The translations under genes and the position numbers were made by a program. A stretch of 64,000 nucleotides of DNA, taken from the NCBI GenBank assembly GCA_902806575.1, contig CADCXD010000011.1:1364001-1428000 (forward strand). The letters run 5' to 3'. Shown piece after piece: positions 33,572-43,941 of this stretch (position 1 is its first letter; each line of letters begins with the position of its first letter). This DNA comes from Jackrogersella multiformis. Taxonomy: Eukaryota; Ascomycota; Sordariomycetes; Xylariales; Hypoxylaceae. The notes under the pieces were generated by a model, which saw only the letters and a program-made list of their open reading frames with translations, did not search any database and was not told the DNA's origin.

Positions 33572-35591
33572 GGCTCAGGTAGGTTTCTGTTGATGTATGA
33601 TGCTAGAGATCGTGTATTTGTGTGAATCGGGTAAGAAAGAATGGAGGTGTTGTATACCAGATACAATATTCAAAAGAGTGAAATTTACACCTGAGTTAGT
33701 TGATAAGTGAAGGACAGATAGAGACTGATACTATTGTGGTATTTAGAGGCCATGCGGATGGGAGTCTTTCTTTATATATCCACCAACTTGCATGTAGCCC
33801 TCGCCGCCTGACTGGATCCTGACTACCTACCTGCTTACCATTCATCGTTAGCCCCTAGCACGGGAGGATTCTTACGACATGAGATGACCACACTGATTGT
33901 CATCTTGGTTAGTGTTTCCAACAGATGAAAACAAGCTAAAAGACTATTTGAAAAAATTTCAATCCCGCTTCTAGCTATATTAACAATGGTTCAAGACACT
34001 TACGTAGTAACCACGGCTACGTGGATCCACCGACCTTGGCTGTAAGAGGCTAATTAGCCAACGTTCAAGATCTAGGTCGCCGGCCACGATGTTGCAGGGT
34101 TAGCCCATCGAGCCGCCCAACAGGTAAAGCCGTCGAGGCGTTACGACTACACAGATAGGATGAAACCAAACACTAAGCCAATCAACCCGAGAAACGATTT
34201 CGACATGTTGGAAAGTCGTCTTGTTTCACGAGAACGTGCGGCGGGGGCTAGCAAGGCATTCTAGACAACACGATCTTGGTCTCCGATGCGAAAGCGTGTA
34301 AGCCGATTGGCTGCGAAATTCTGGCCCCATTAAAATAGCATCTCGTCGATGTTCTTAGCGCATCGAGATAGTTTTTAATCGTGCTAAAATTACGAATCCG
34401 ACACGTGTAACTACACAGGCGATGTGTCAGCATGAATCTAGCCCTTCTAGCTTATACGTAGTCCATAGGCTACCTAGATAGATAGTGTAAGCATTTTATA
34501 TAGCCTCCATCGAAATAAATGCGACGGTAGGAGGGCGGGACGTGGGCAGATCCTTTGAAAGGGGGCCAACACCATAAGGATTCTAGGATTCTAGTAACGT
34601 TTGATAGAATATCAAGGGTACTAGACATAACATTGTAAAAATAAGAATAAGAATTTGTGACTGGGTATGGCTTGTAAGGCTGCATGGCGCAGTAGGGAAA
34701 TCTATAATTAGATCAGATACCCCACATAATCCAATATTCCGATAATCTGATTGGATCCCGATAACCTTGTACTACGCGTCGGATCGTTCCGGCATGCTTC
34801 TATTATGAAGAACCTACGACTGGTGGTCTGTGCACGTTGACATTAAACCGAAGGAGCGGAAACCTTTTATACAAAACCAAGGAGTACGTGTGTAACGCGG
34901 GCCAACTTCAGTTGTTTTATTTACTTATTATTAGGCAGGTACCTAGAGAGTATAGCTACCATGTAAATCAACGAATACCAGTTCCCATAGACCACCTGGC
35001 CTTGTCATTGCCTAAGGAGTCTCCTTATTTTCCCCTTTCTGGACCTAGCTCCTCCTTCCCTGCATTCTCAGGAACTTTCAACCCAGTATCTTCAGCGACA
35101 TAGTTGGAAATACAGCGGATGTGACAACTGTAGGATCGTCGGTATGATGTGGTAAAATGAGGCAAAGCTCCAGCTCAAATGGTCAGTACCACTTCGCAAG
35201 GTCAAATATTCATGGCGCAAATTCCCGAGCACTCCCTTTCACTCATTGGCGAATAGGCGTAGATATGAGCGGGTAGTATCAATGAGGCTAGCACAAAGCT
35301 AATATTTGCCATCATTCGATGTAGTCGAGATATTTTCGGCAATCTGACGGGGTAACATAGGAGACGAACGTCATGCAAAGCCCTAGAAAGCATTGTGCTT
35401 TCTGCTATAGCACGCCGAGGTGAAGCAAAGGGAAACTTTTATAAGAAAAGGTTAGGCCAAGTCCAATCGAAGTTCTAGATTAGACGGGCTCGGCTTTGAG
35501 ACGACGCGAATGTCGGAGAGTATTGAACGGCCGAATATGGTAATCTTGTCGCGAGTCTCGCAAAGGAGCTGAGTTTAGTGGCCCTCATGTT
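33572..35591. other. Intergenic region of 2 kb, no gene recognised
   Basis: The left part is the promoter of the secreted protein, with a TATATA motif at 33772-33778. The remainder has only short ORFs without motif or splice support and a few isolated ACCT/AGGT cores (34938-34944). No mobile element recognised. Confidence 0.55.
33770..33780 (-). promoter_or_regulatory. Possible TATA box of the secreted-protein gene
   Basis: Minus-strand GATATATAAAG lies about 200 nt upstream of the ATG at 33571. The distance implies a leader of about 170 nt, longer than usual but acceptable. Confidence 0.35.
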
Positions 35592-36860
35592 CTATTTGAA
35601 CAGTGTCCAGCACATTCCGCCAGAGTCATCCGGATCGAGATATTTTAGCTGGTCAAACCCCTTGTCGTAGATCGAGTCTGATCTTCCATGCAGAATGCAA
35701 TTCGCAACTGCGAAATGGTTGACCCAAAGGTCATTCTCATCCACGGATACCTGTTCCCTTAGATCGTAGAAGTCGGTTGTCTTCAGCTTAGGCCACTTAA
35801 GTTTGTGTAACTCTATCGCAGCTGACTGCCAATTTCCGTGGATCAGACGGATGTAATGGAGCTCCAGAATCTCGAGAGTATCACAATGTGGCGTCAAGAA
35901 CTCAATCAATTCTTGTTGCTCCATACACTTCAATTTCAGTGTCAACGAGCGTAGTTTAGGCCAAGACTGTGCTGCCAGGGCCGATGCTAGTGGGTATTGG
36001 CTGCAAAAATTGAAGTTGAATCTCAACTCGTCTAATTCTGTAGCAGCCGCAAGAATATTCGCAAAGATAGGACACCTCTCCTCCCAAAGTTCGAATATAT
36101 TCCATTCTTTGCCGAACGACAATGCAATTTTGCGCATATTTCGGAAAGCATGGCGGGCATGTATTATACCATTAGGGGAAATAGGCAAGGAGGAAAGAAG
36201 AAGGCCGTTCTTTTGATCGTCGTTCTCCCCCGTGTCGTAGTGCACCAGGAGTTCTTGGATTTGACAGTTGGATTGAGATATTGCTTGACACATGGCCGCG
36301 AAACCACGATCATAGGATAAGACTGGCAGTCCATCGAGCTTGTCTTCTGCAAAGGGAATTTGTTCAGGTTTCGTGGCATAGCGAGGATAAGATCTTGATA
36401 GTGGTGGGCTGTACTCCGAGCACCAGTGATTGGTGAAGGTGACCTTTTTTAGTTTTGGTAGCTTGGTCAGAACTAAGGTGATGAAGTCGATATCAAGCCC
36501 ACTGTTGAGCATCTTCTCTTGGTCCATCAATCGGGCGGTGTAGTAACCATGAATCTGCTCACGACTTTCCGCTAGCAGCCGTGCCGACACACACATCTCA
36601 GTAGGATTCAGCTTCCCATTGAAAAGAACGTCGCTATAAACAATCTCCGTAGGGAAAACCCTCAACTCTGGGTGTGTCGCAATCGCGACCAGGATTCCGA
36701 GATCTTTCATGTGGGGGGAGGCATAGACACGGCGGAAGAGGATTGAAGACGATATGGTATTGAATGCCTTCGATGCTAGTCGTAGTTGTTTCAGGGTCTC
36801 CTTGTCCGCGACCTTGGCGATACCATCAATGAGCTCTAGTGGAAGTTGAACCGGATCCAT
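35592..36860 (-). CDS. F-box-like domain protein
   Basis: Single exon of 422 aa from MDPVQLPLELIDGIAKVADK. Residues 5-50 match the fungal F-box pattern (LPLELIDGIA, then LKQLRLASKAFNTISSSILFRRVYAS). The remaining 370 residues have irregular leucine-rich spacing typical of fungal F-box substrate-recognition regions: ITLVLTKLPKLKKVTFTNHW, ELDELRFNFNF, LRSLTLKLKCMEQQELIEFL, DTLEILELHYIRL. Such proteins bind Skp1 and recruit targets to an SCF ubiquitin ligase in cytosol or nucleus. They are numerous and fast-evolving in ascomycetes. The target cannot be predicted. No introns were needed. It is well isolated from its neighbours. Confidence 0.82.
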   Translation of the reverse strand: MDPVQLPLELIDGIAKVADKETLKQLRLASKAFNTISSSILFRRVYASPHMKDLGILVAIATHPELRVFPTEIVYSDVLFNGKLNPTEMCVSARLLAESREQIHGYYTARLMDQEKMLNSGLDIDFITLVLTKLPKLKKVTFTNHWCSEYSPPLSRSYPRYATKPEQIPFAEDKLDGLPVLSYDRGFAAMCQAISQSNCQIQELLVHYDTGENDDQKNGLLLSSLPISPNGIIHARHAFRNMRKIALSFGKEWNIFELWEERCPIFANILAAATELDELRFNFNFCSQYPLASALAAQSWPKLRSLTLKLKCMEQQELIEFLTPHCDTLEILELHYIRLIHGNWQSAAIELHKLKWPKLKTTDFYDLREQVSVDENDLWVNHFAVANCILHGRSDSIYDKGFDQLKYLDPDDSGGMCWTLFK

Positions 36861-38498
36861 CTTAAATTATCGACGAGATCAGCGATCTGGGAGGTGAATT
36901 GTCGATGGGGTAGTTGGTCGACGAGAAAAATGATCGACGAGGAAAGTAGTTGATGGGGAATCTATTGATGCGATAAGTGAGATGCGATCAACGATAATGG
37001 TGCTTGATGTAGTGATATTAGGGCTTGATGTTTCGATGTGGTCGGCAGTTGTGCGAGATGAAAGTGAAAAGAGTGTGAAAGTGTAAAAGTGTAAAAGTAT
37101 TTGTTCCGGATCGTTAAATAGAGTAAAATAAAACGTACTAAGGCGGTGGAACGGCAGAGTTAGAGCATTCACTTAGTATCTCGTGCCTTCCTTCTCTTAG
37201 AATAGGTAGAGACGAATAAGGGGAGCACCTTCCCCAAGTACTTGGGGGGGGGTGACGACACGCGCCGAGTGAAGGAAGTCGTGACATGCCCAATCAATGC
37301 GTCTGTATATCTGGTACTAGAGTACCTACCTAGGTACATATGCTGAAGCCTCAGGTACAGATAATCGACAGCAGTAGCGAATTAAAATTACCCGGAAACT
37401 ACCTAGGTACCTTAGGTAGGTATGCTAACCGTTAGAAATAATACGACGATAAGATTATAGAAAGGATAGTAAAATACAAGACAGTTATAGGAAACGAGTT
37501 CTCTAACATCGCTACCTCTACCGGGAGAAAGTATCACTAAAGGCACAGGAAGGAATGGTTAGAAGCAGTCACTATTCATTCTCTACGAAGTATCCTGATG
37601 GCACAATGAGAGGCGATGATATAAGGGCTTCTAGGTACCTGGTGAGCTTCCTGAACCTAAGTCTGTTCGTTACATGGGATGTATATATAGCAGACATGAA
37701 ATAGGGGTTAACAGCAGAACATAGAGGCCACAGCTGGAATCCATAATTATAATGATGACACGCTTGTTCTTTGATCCTCCATTATATATATAATATTCTG
37801 CTATGGGCACACAATTTCTGGTTATACAAAAACCCAAACTTGAGATATTAACAAAAGGATCTAATATTAGTAGAGGGGGGTATATAAAAACAGTGATAAC
37901 CGAAACCGATGAAAATAACCAGGATGTTTTCTTAAGGCAATATGTATATGTATACTTTGATATTGACCGTTTTGTATTTGGCTCACTGCCGTTTTATTAC
38001 TTCTAATTACCATTAACTTTACTAGGTTAGTGGCACTCAATCTTGACTCCTTAATGTGTTCAGCTCCCTTTTAATTATCTAGGTAGATATTAAAGCAAAT
38101 TAGTTTGTTTGGTAAATAGGTAGGTACGCTATATACCTACCTTACGAGATAGGACACATATCTAGAAAGTACTTGGAAGCGAGTTATCAATAAGCTCTAT
38201 ACAAGGTATTTTATATTGTGTATGGGCTCCGAAGGCCTATCGTATCCCTAAAGTATCACCACTCTACGTCGCTCACCTCCCCTGATAAACATACCCCAAC
38301 AATAACAGAGACACAGATAGTCATAAAGGTAGGTACAAAACATCTATTAACGTCTCTCGTGATTCATTTTTTTCATTCTACATATGAAACTCGTTGCCCC
38401 AATCCTAGCCTCGAAGCGCGCATAACTAGTAGACTTTATACAATCGTGTTGCCACTATCGTTACTTGTATGAGCCGAGCTGCCACGGGTACCCGAATC
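36861..38498. other. Intergenic region, no gene recognised
   Basis: About 1.6 kb between two minus-strand genes. The first 300 nt next to the F-box start are rich in GATCGA/GTCGAT words, probably its promoter and leader. Palindromes lie at 37324-37336 and 37399-37423. Short ORFs at 37803 and 38218 lack support. Confidence 0.55.
37399..37423. repeat. ACCT/AGGT palindromic element
   Basis: Reads ACTACCTAGGTACCTTAGG followed by TAGGTA, a variant with one extra T that weakens symmetry. Confidence 0.75.
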
Positions 38499-40719
38499 TC
38501 AATCGTCAATCGTGCCGTAGCCTCTTCTCCCTCTCGTCACCTGTGGTCTGCGCGAAGGACCGTGCCACCTCTTCGGCCTCCGAACGGGGAAAATGCGAAC
38601 TTCTGGCAGGAGCCTCCTCCTAACTTCGCCGAGAAGTGGTTGGCCTTCTTCGACATCCCTACTTCCCGGATACCCACTTCGGCCCTTCCCTTTCGCTAGG
38701 GGACCGGGTCGGGCTACGCAGCCGTACAGGAGATAGATGAGTAGAACCAAACCAAGCGTCCCCATACCTATGTACGACATCGGAATGCCACCGAGACCGT
38801 ATAATGTGTCAAGGATGGCGGCCGTGGATAATATCGCCGTAACAGCAGCAATGATTCGGTACGCAGTTCGCATTCGTTCCTCTCTTGTGACTCTCTCTTC
38901 CATGATCATTCCGGCTAGGAAAAAGGAGAAGAGAAGTACCGGCTGGTAAACGAGATACCAGAAGATGGTCCGCCATAGGACCTCAGGGGTCGAGGGGTAG
39001 CCGGGTACCTTCGGTAAGACCAGTAGAAGCACAAGGTATAGCAGATTCGAGAAGCCAGCGAGCGGTAGCGCCATAACAAACCGAGGCGATAGAAGCACTT
39101 TGTATGTATCCACATAGTCTAAGGTTTTTGATAAGTCAACTTGCCCATTTTCCAAATTGTTTCTCTCCTCGCGTTCCTCTCCACCACCTTCTATAACACT
39201 TGGGTGATTTCTTGCACCCACTTCGCTAGTTATTTCAGCACGTGCCGATTCGGAGTGGTTACTGCGCTGGTCGACGTCATTTTCCGGTGTCTCCTCAGGT
39301 TGTGTTTCTCTATTTAAGCTTGGAGGCCATATAAATTGCCACAAATCGAAGCGTTTGGAAGTCCCATTACTAAACCGAAGTCTTCCAATCGTGCCGCACA
39401 AGCAACTCGCCAGCGACCCAAAAGGCGCCGCGAAGAAAGCAAGGACGACAATTTGGCCAAAGCTCCAGTGGTGAATATTGATTTCGAAACTGCCGCCCAA
39501 GCGCAGGACGTCGACGAAACGCACGACGACCCAGGAAAACGTAGCCGCGACGCAGATGACCTCGGTTAGGACAGAGTTTAGCAAGTCGGCGTGGATACGC
39601 AGAACGAGCCAGAGTGCAATAATGGGCCGGACCACAAGCAGCAAGTGCCGCTGCTCGCAGCGAATGCAAGTTATGATGTCCCCGTTTCCAAAGAACGATT
39701 GTTGCATTTCTCCCCGGTAATGATCGCGCCACTTGAAGAGCAGGCTGCGAGGCCTCTCATAGAGCTTTAAGATTCCAAAGACAGCCAAACCAACAGCGAC
39801 AGCGATGCCGAGGAGCGTGACGGCGGATCGAAACTGCGGAGTGTCAATATTTGCGCCATGTCCAGGTAGGTAACACAGCACGTTCGTCGTTAGAAGTATC
39901 CTGCGCTGCTCATCCTCGTCGTGCTCGTTAGCAAGCCTCTCTTTGATCTGGTAAATAGGTACCATAGAAAAGCTTAGCACCGCAACAAGACAGAGAAGAA
40001 GGATTAACCTCCACCAGCGCTCGCCCGGGTCTCTATTGACGAAATAGGTGCGTAGGTATGAAGTAGTCGCCAGATTCGTTACAACAGAAAACCAACTGTA
40101 TGTTCCATGCGGTTAGACCAATACATATTCTTACACCATGATATACATGTCATTACTGTCGCTACTTACACGAATCCCACGATAAGCCACCAGTGATACA
40201 TTGACAAGCCTTGCTCAAACAACGATGCGTGAGCGTATGCGAGCATCGCGAATCCCATCGCAAGCTGGACGTCGCCCAGAGCCTTGACATACTGCACGGT
40301 CACATTAGCGATTGAGGGCGCCGAGGGGATCCGGATTCGTCGGTCTTACTCGATCAAAAGCTGCAGGCCATCTCCGCCCCTCTTGGGCGGGTGCGGTAGG
40401 CGAACCGGATTTAATACCCAAATACCTAAGAGGCTTCCGGAGCCCACGTACAAACAGGACATCTATCGGATTCGCAGCGAATGACTGCTGGTTGTCCTCG
40501 GCCTGGGGGAGATAGAAAAACAGGTACTGGATCACCAAGCAAACGACCGCGATACACGCGGAACCGGCGCAGGCGATCAGGGTCTAGCAGAAAATAGTTA
40601 GCTCTCGCCTGTTAGACGTCAGGACGGACCCGGATTGCGTTAATGGGACGTACCCCCAGACCGACGACGTCGGGATCCTGCCCGGCCGGAGGCCGAGCCT
40701 CATCGCACCTCTCCCACAT
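38499..40719 (-). CDS. Polytopic membrane protein of unknown function (fungal family)
   Basis: Four exons on the minus strand (40654..40719, 40350..40583, 40170..40291, 38499..40095) give 672 aa. The start MWERCDEARPPAGQDPDVVG is followed directly by the first membrane helix (TLIACAGSACIAVVCLVIQY). Further helices include LAMGFAMLAYAHASLFEQGL, then MYHWWLIVGFVWFSVVTNLA, and LILLLCLVAVLSFSMVPIY. More hydrophobic helices follow, and a highly charged loop near residues 390-450. The QLAMGFA / S-x-YHWW / VTNLATTSYLRTY pattern belongs to a widespread ascomycete family of integral membrane proteins without a known role. The C-terminal 60 residues are Arg-rich (PVRRPKRWHGPSRRPQ) and cytosolic. Beginning the gene near 39980 would miss about 180 N-terminal residues. 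Confidence 0.8.
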
Positions 40720-43476
40720 GGACAAGGGGAAATTGATGGCCGATACGACAACATAGGAAAGAGAAAAAAGAGGAAATGAGAAGGAAGGCAAAGGTCGGTG
40801 GAAATAAATTTTAAAAAGACCATCTTCATTTCACTAGACACTGACCGCCTTGGGCATGGGTGCCAAGGGTTGTTTAAGTATGGTATCTAGTAACAAGGTC
40901 GGGATCCGATACGCTGCAGGCGACTGGGGTCGCGTATGCTCGCGAGGCGATCCATTGGCCATTGGCGGACGAGCTGCAACGTCACAAACCATCCATCGTC
41001 ACCTTGCGGCCCAATAGTCCCCATACGTGGACCAGTTCAAGCCACAACTTTACAGAATAAAAACGCCGACACGATGGTCGACGTGGACCTCTGGGGATCC
41101 TAAACCTATCCGATCAAATGATCATGCCGTACATGCGATTATCTTGAAGCATCAGCAAAGAAGGCTATGCTTGCTATTACTACCCACTCACTCCGTATCT
41201 TCCGTGCTTCTGTCGGGGTTTTCGACAGCACAAAATTGTGTATGAAGATGAGCAGCATGTCCAGCATGACTAGCATGTCAAAGGTCGTGTTGTGCCGTAG
41301 AGAGACTGTGCCATGGTAGTGGATAAGAGTCTGGGTACCTGACAGGAATCTCAATAAGTCGGTGTAGTATGTAGTAATACTACCTATGGGTACCTTTCCA
41401 AGTATAGAAATTCCAGATTAAGCATTACCGAATTGAACTTCTCGATCTAGATTTATTGAAATTAAGAACTATACTAGCCAGTTAGTGTACGAATGGGCTG
41501 CTAGGGATAGCTACAGGCAACGGCGAAGATGATTATCGGATATAATAGTGGGCAACAAAATACGGAGAGGCTAGGGAGGGGATGACAGAGTCGGGAAGCT
41601 TTTTAAAAATAAAACTAATATGAAAGGTTGGTGCGACGCTTGGCACCCCGGTCTTGCACTACCTATCCACTGTAGGTACAATATGACAAGCATGACAAGC
41701 ACTGCCACAACCCTGTAATAAGCCTCACTCTTCTGTGGCTGACATTGTGTATGACAACCCCTAAGCTAAGCCCCTGGAACGCCTCCTGTTCCTACGGTTA
41801 TGGGCACCTATGGTTATTAATCATGCCGCTTGACTGATGCCGTGGCTGTTGTGACTGTAGCGCGCGCGTAGCCATCTTCATATTTGCGAAATCCTTCTAT
41901 CTGTGGAGAGCCAATCCATAATCTCCAGTATATCGGAAATGCGTCGACGTCAACGCGGAACTGCAAGTAGCTCCCCTTCGCAGGCTCTGTACTAGGTGTT
42001 GTTGCATCGAAGGGCAATGCTCGTATAGTACACGTACTACCTCTACCGCGGGGTGAATGTGAACGGCTTAGACCAACACGACAGTCCTGTTTATTAGGCC
42101 GGATATTATGGATGTCAGGAGACCATAGACACCTATTGGCGCTGCTGTGACAACTCTCCGAGGCGCCTCGCTAGAAAGACACGCGTGTCTAGTTAAGTGG
42201 CTATTCAAGACAATCTAGACTTGGTCAGTGGAAGATCGATGGGCATTTGATTTGAACAGAGGCGTCGCATCGCGCTATTTTTGAAAGCGCGGACATGGTA
42301 ACCCTCTTGGTCCATGTCGGTCTTCCCATTCAACACCACCTTTGCTGACAAACCGGGAAGAGTGTCCGTTTGTAGTGAAGTGTGATGGATACCGAGGGTC
42401 TGCAATGGCATTATTTGAGAAGGGTTCATGACGTAGATCTCAGATGCCTTACCAGAAGCCATCGCGCAATCAACGCGGGGTCAACAACTGGTATATTTTA
42501 AACTCACCCTGTATATAATTCAATCAGACAGCTAGCCCGCGATAAACAGGACACGTGTAACATGGCAAGATGCGCATACGTAACATCGCCGATCAGATCA
42601 GATACTCCTCTCTTCCTCACCTCCATCCAGACGCAGGATAGAGCCGTGATGAAAAGAATCCATAAAATCTTTTTCGGGTTTCAAAAATTCCCTGCCCAGT
42701 CGAAACCAGACAGGAGCGGTCAGGTAAATAGTTTTCAACTAGCAAAAAGACGCACTCGGATTGCTCCTCACTGTGACGCCTAAAGCCCGTGCACTAAGAT
42801 GAGGGGAAAAGGAATAGAAAAGAGGGAAGATTGAGCGAGAGAGGGTCGGTATATATATTATTTCAAAGTGGGTCCACTGTAGCTGTCTTGGTCAATGCAT
42901 ACAATAAAGTTTAATTAAGCCTCATAAGGTTCTAAGGTTCCAAGGTTGTTTCCACATTCTCACATTCCCTAGCAACTGCACTATTAGATGGTCAGAGTTT
43001 TTGGTTACATGTTTGCCTTGGATTCATAAATGTTTGAGCTAGGTACGCACTTTGGAAGGTAGGGCTGGGGGCACTGTATGATGTACCTACCTTTTTAAGT
43101 CTAGTGACTTATGCTTCTTATATGCATATCCGCGTAAGTAGCTCGTTATGACAAAAATGAGATCCATAAAAAGGGGGAAGACACGAAGTCACGAAAAGGT
43201 TCACCAAGTTGCAAAGTTGGAAAGGTACTAATATGATTAAAAACAATTACTAATATCACTTCTCCGTGATGGTATCTTCTCCAGCCCATAATCCTAACCC
43301 CTCTTGTGCCATTATCTCCATCTTCATCCAATGGTATCTTATACATGCATTCGCTATCGTTTGATCATCAATCCAGAAGCCCTCCTTCGATATCATATTA
43401 AATAGTGCTGACAACTCTCAGAGTCGAAGTGAATTACTATGCTCGTAAAGTCTTGGTATTAAATCAAGGAACTCAA
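40720..43476. other. Gene-poor region of 2.8 kb with one coding-like stretch
   Basis: Starts with the promoter of the membrane protein. From 42462 down to 41817 the minus strand has two open stretches separated by a possible short intron, described separately. The rest is AT-rich without recognisable features. Confidence 0.55.
41817..42462 (-). other. Possible small unidentified gene or remnant
   Basis: On the minus strand an ATG at 42462 opens 85 codons (MASGKASEIYVMNPSQIMPL and on). Downstream, after a CTTTCTAG acceptor-like site at 42174, a second frame stays open for about 119 codons to the stop at 41817. It reads ESCHSSANRCLWSPDIH and later YLQFRVDVDAFPIYWRLWIG. The two are not joined in phase by the simplest donor; using it gives a different, also plausible reading ending near 42060. 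Natural composition argues for coding history, but the structure is unresolved and no family is recognised. Confidence 0.3.
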
Positions 43477-43941
43477 TCAGATGCGCTCGTCATCCGAGTT
43501 CGAGTCGCTTTCCCGGCGATCAGACCTGTCATGGTCCTTCTTCTTTCCGTCGTCATGTGTATCACAGCTGGGTTCTGATGCTGAAACAACAACGTTAGCA
43601 AGCTTTCTGAAAAGCATATATTCTGAAGATTTTCGTGGATACTTACTGCATTCCTTTATACAGCTATTGCAACCTGTGCCATCTATGCATAGCGGTACAC
43701 ACTCGTCTATACATGCTGCGATGTCGTCCTTGCTACGATGATGACATTTGGACGAGCGTTCTCCGCTGCTGCCATTGGCTTTGTGATGATGGTTAGGCGT
43801 GCCGAGTACACTGTTGAGGCCGTCCAAAATGGCACTTGATGCGTCGTCTATTCCTGACGGGAGCGGAAGTGGGTGAGGGTGCGGGCGCGGAAGAGCTAGC
43901 ACGATTGCTGATATAGCGATGATAAGTGTGAAGGGATGCAT
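43477..43941 (-). CDS. Small secreted cysteine-rich protein
   Basis: Two exons on the minus strand (43647..43941 and 43477..43580), 132 aa after splicing. The intron begins GTAAGT and ends TTTCAG; reading straight through would add an unnatural segment. The N-terminus MHPFTLIIAISAIVLALPRP is a signal peptide, followed by a His/Pro-rich stretch. Eight cysteines, an even number, occupy the central part (KCHH, ACIDECVPLC, GCNSCIKEC, PSC). The tail is highly charged (KKKDHDRSDRRESDSNSDD). Size, signal and paired cysteines resemble secreted effector-like or structural wall proteins of fungi. No specific family was recognised. It is isolated, with gene-poor AT-rich DNA on both sides. Confidence 0.65.
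   Translation of the reverse strand: MHPFTLIIAISAIVLALPRPHPHPLPLPSGIDDASSAILDGLNSVLGTPNHHHKANGSSGERSSKCHHRSKDDIAACIDECVPLCIDGTGCNSCIKECSKYPRKSSEYMLFRKLANVVVSASEPSCDTHDDGKKKDHDRSDRRESDSNSDDERI

Noticed and set aside
32909..33593. Plus-strand ORFs of 186 and 210 codons opposite the secreted protein
   Set aside because: The minus strand has a signal peptide and natural composition; the plus frames do not.
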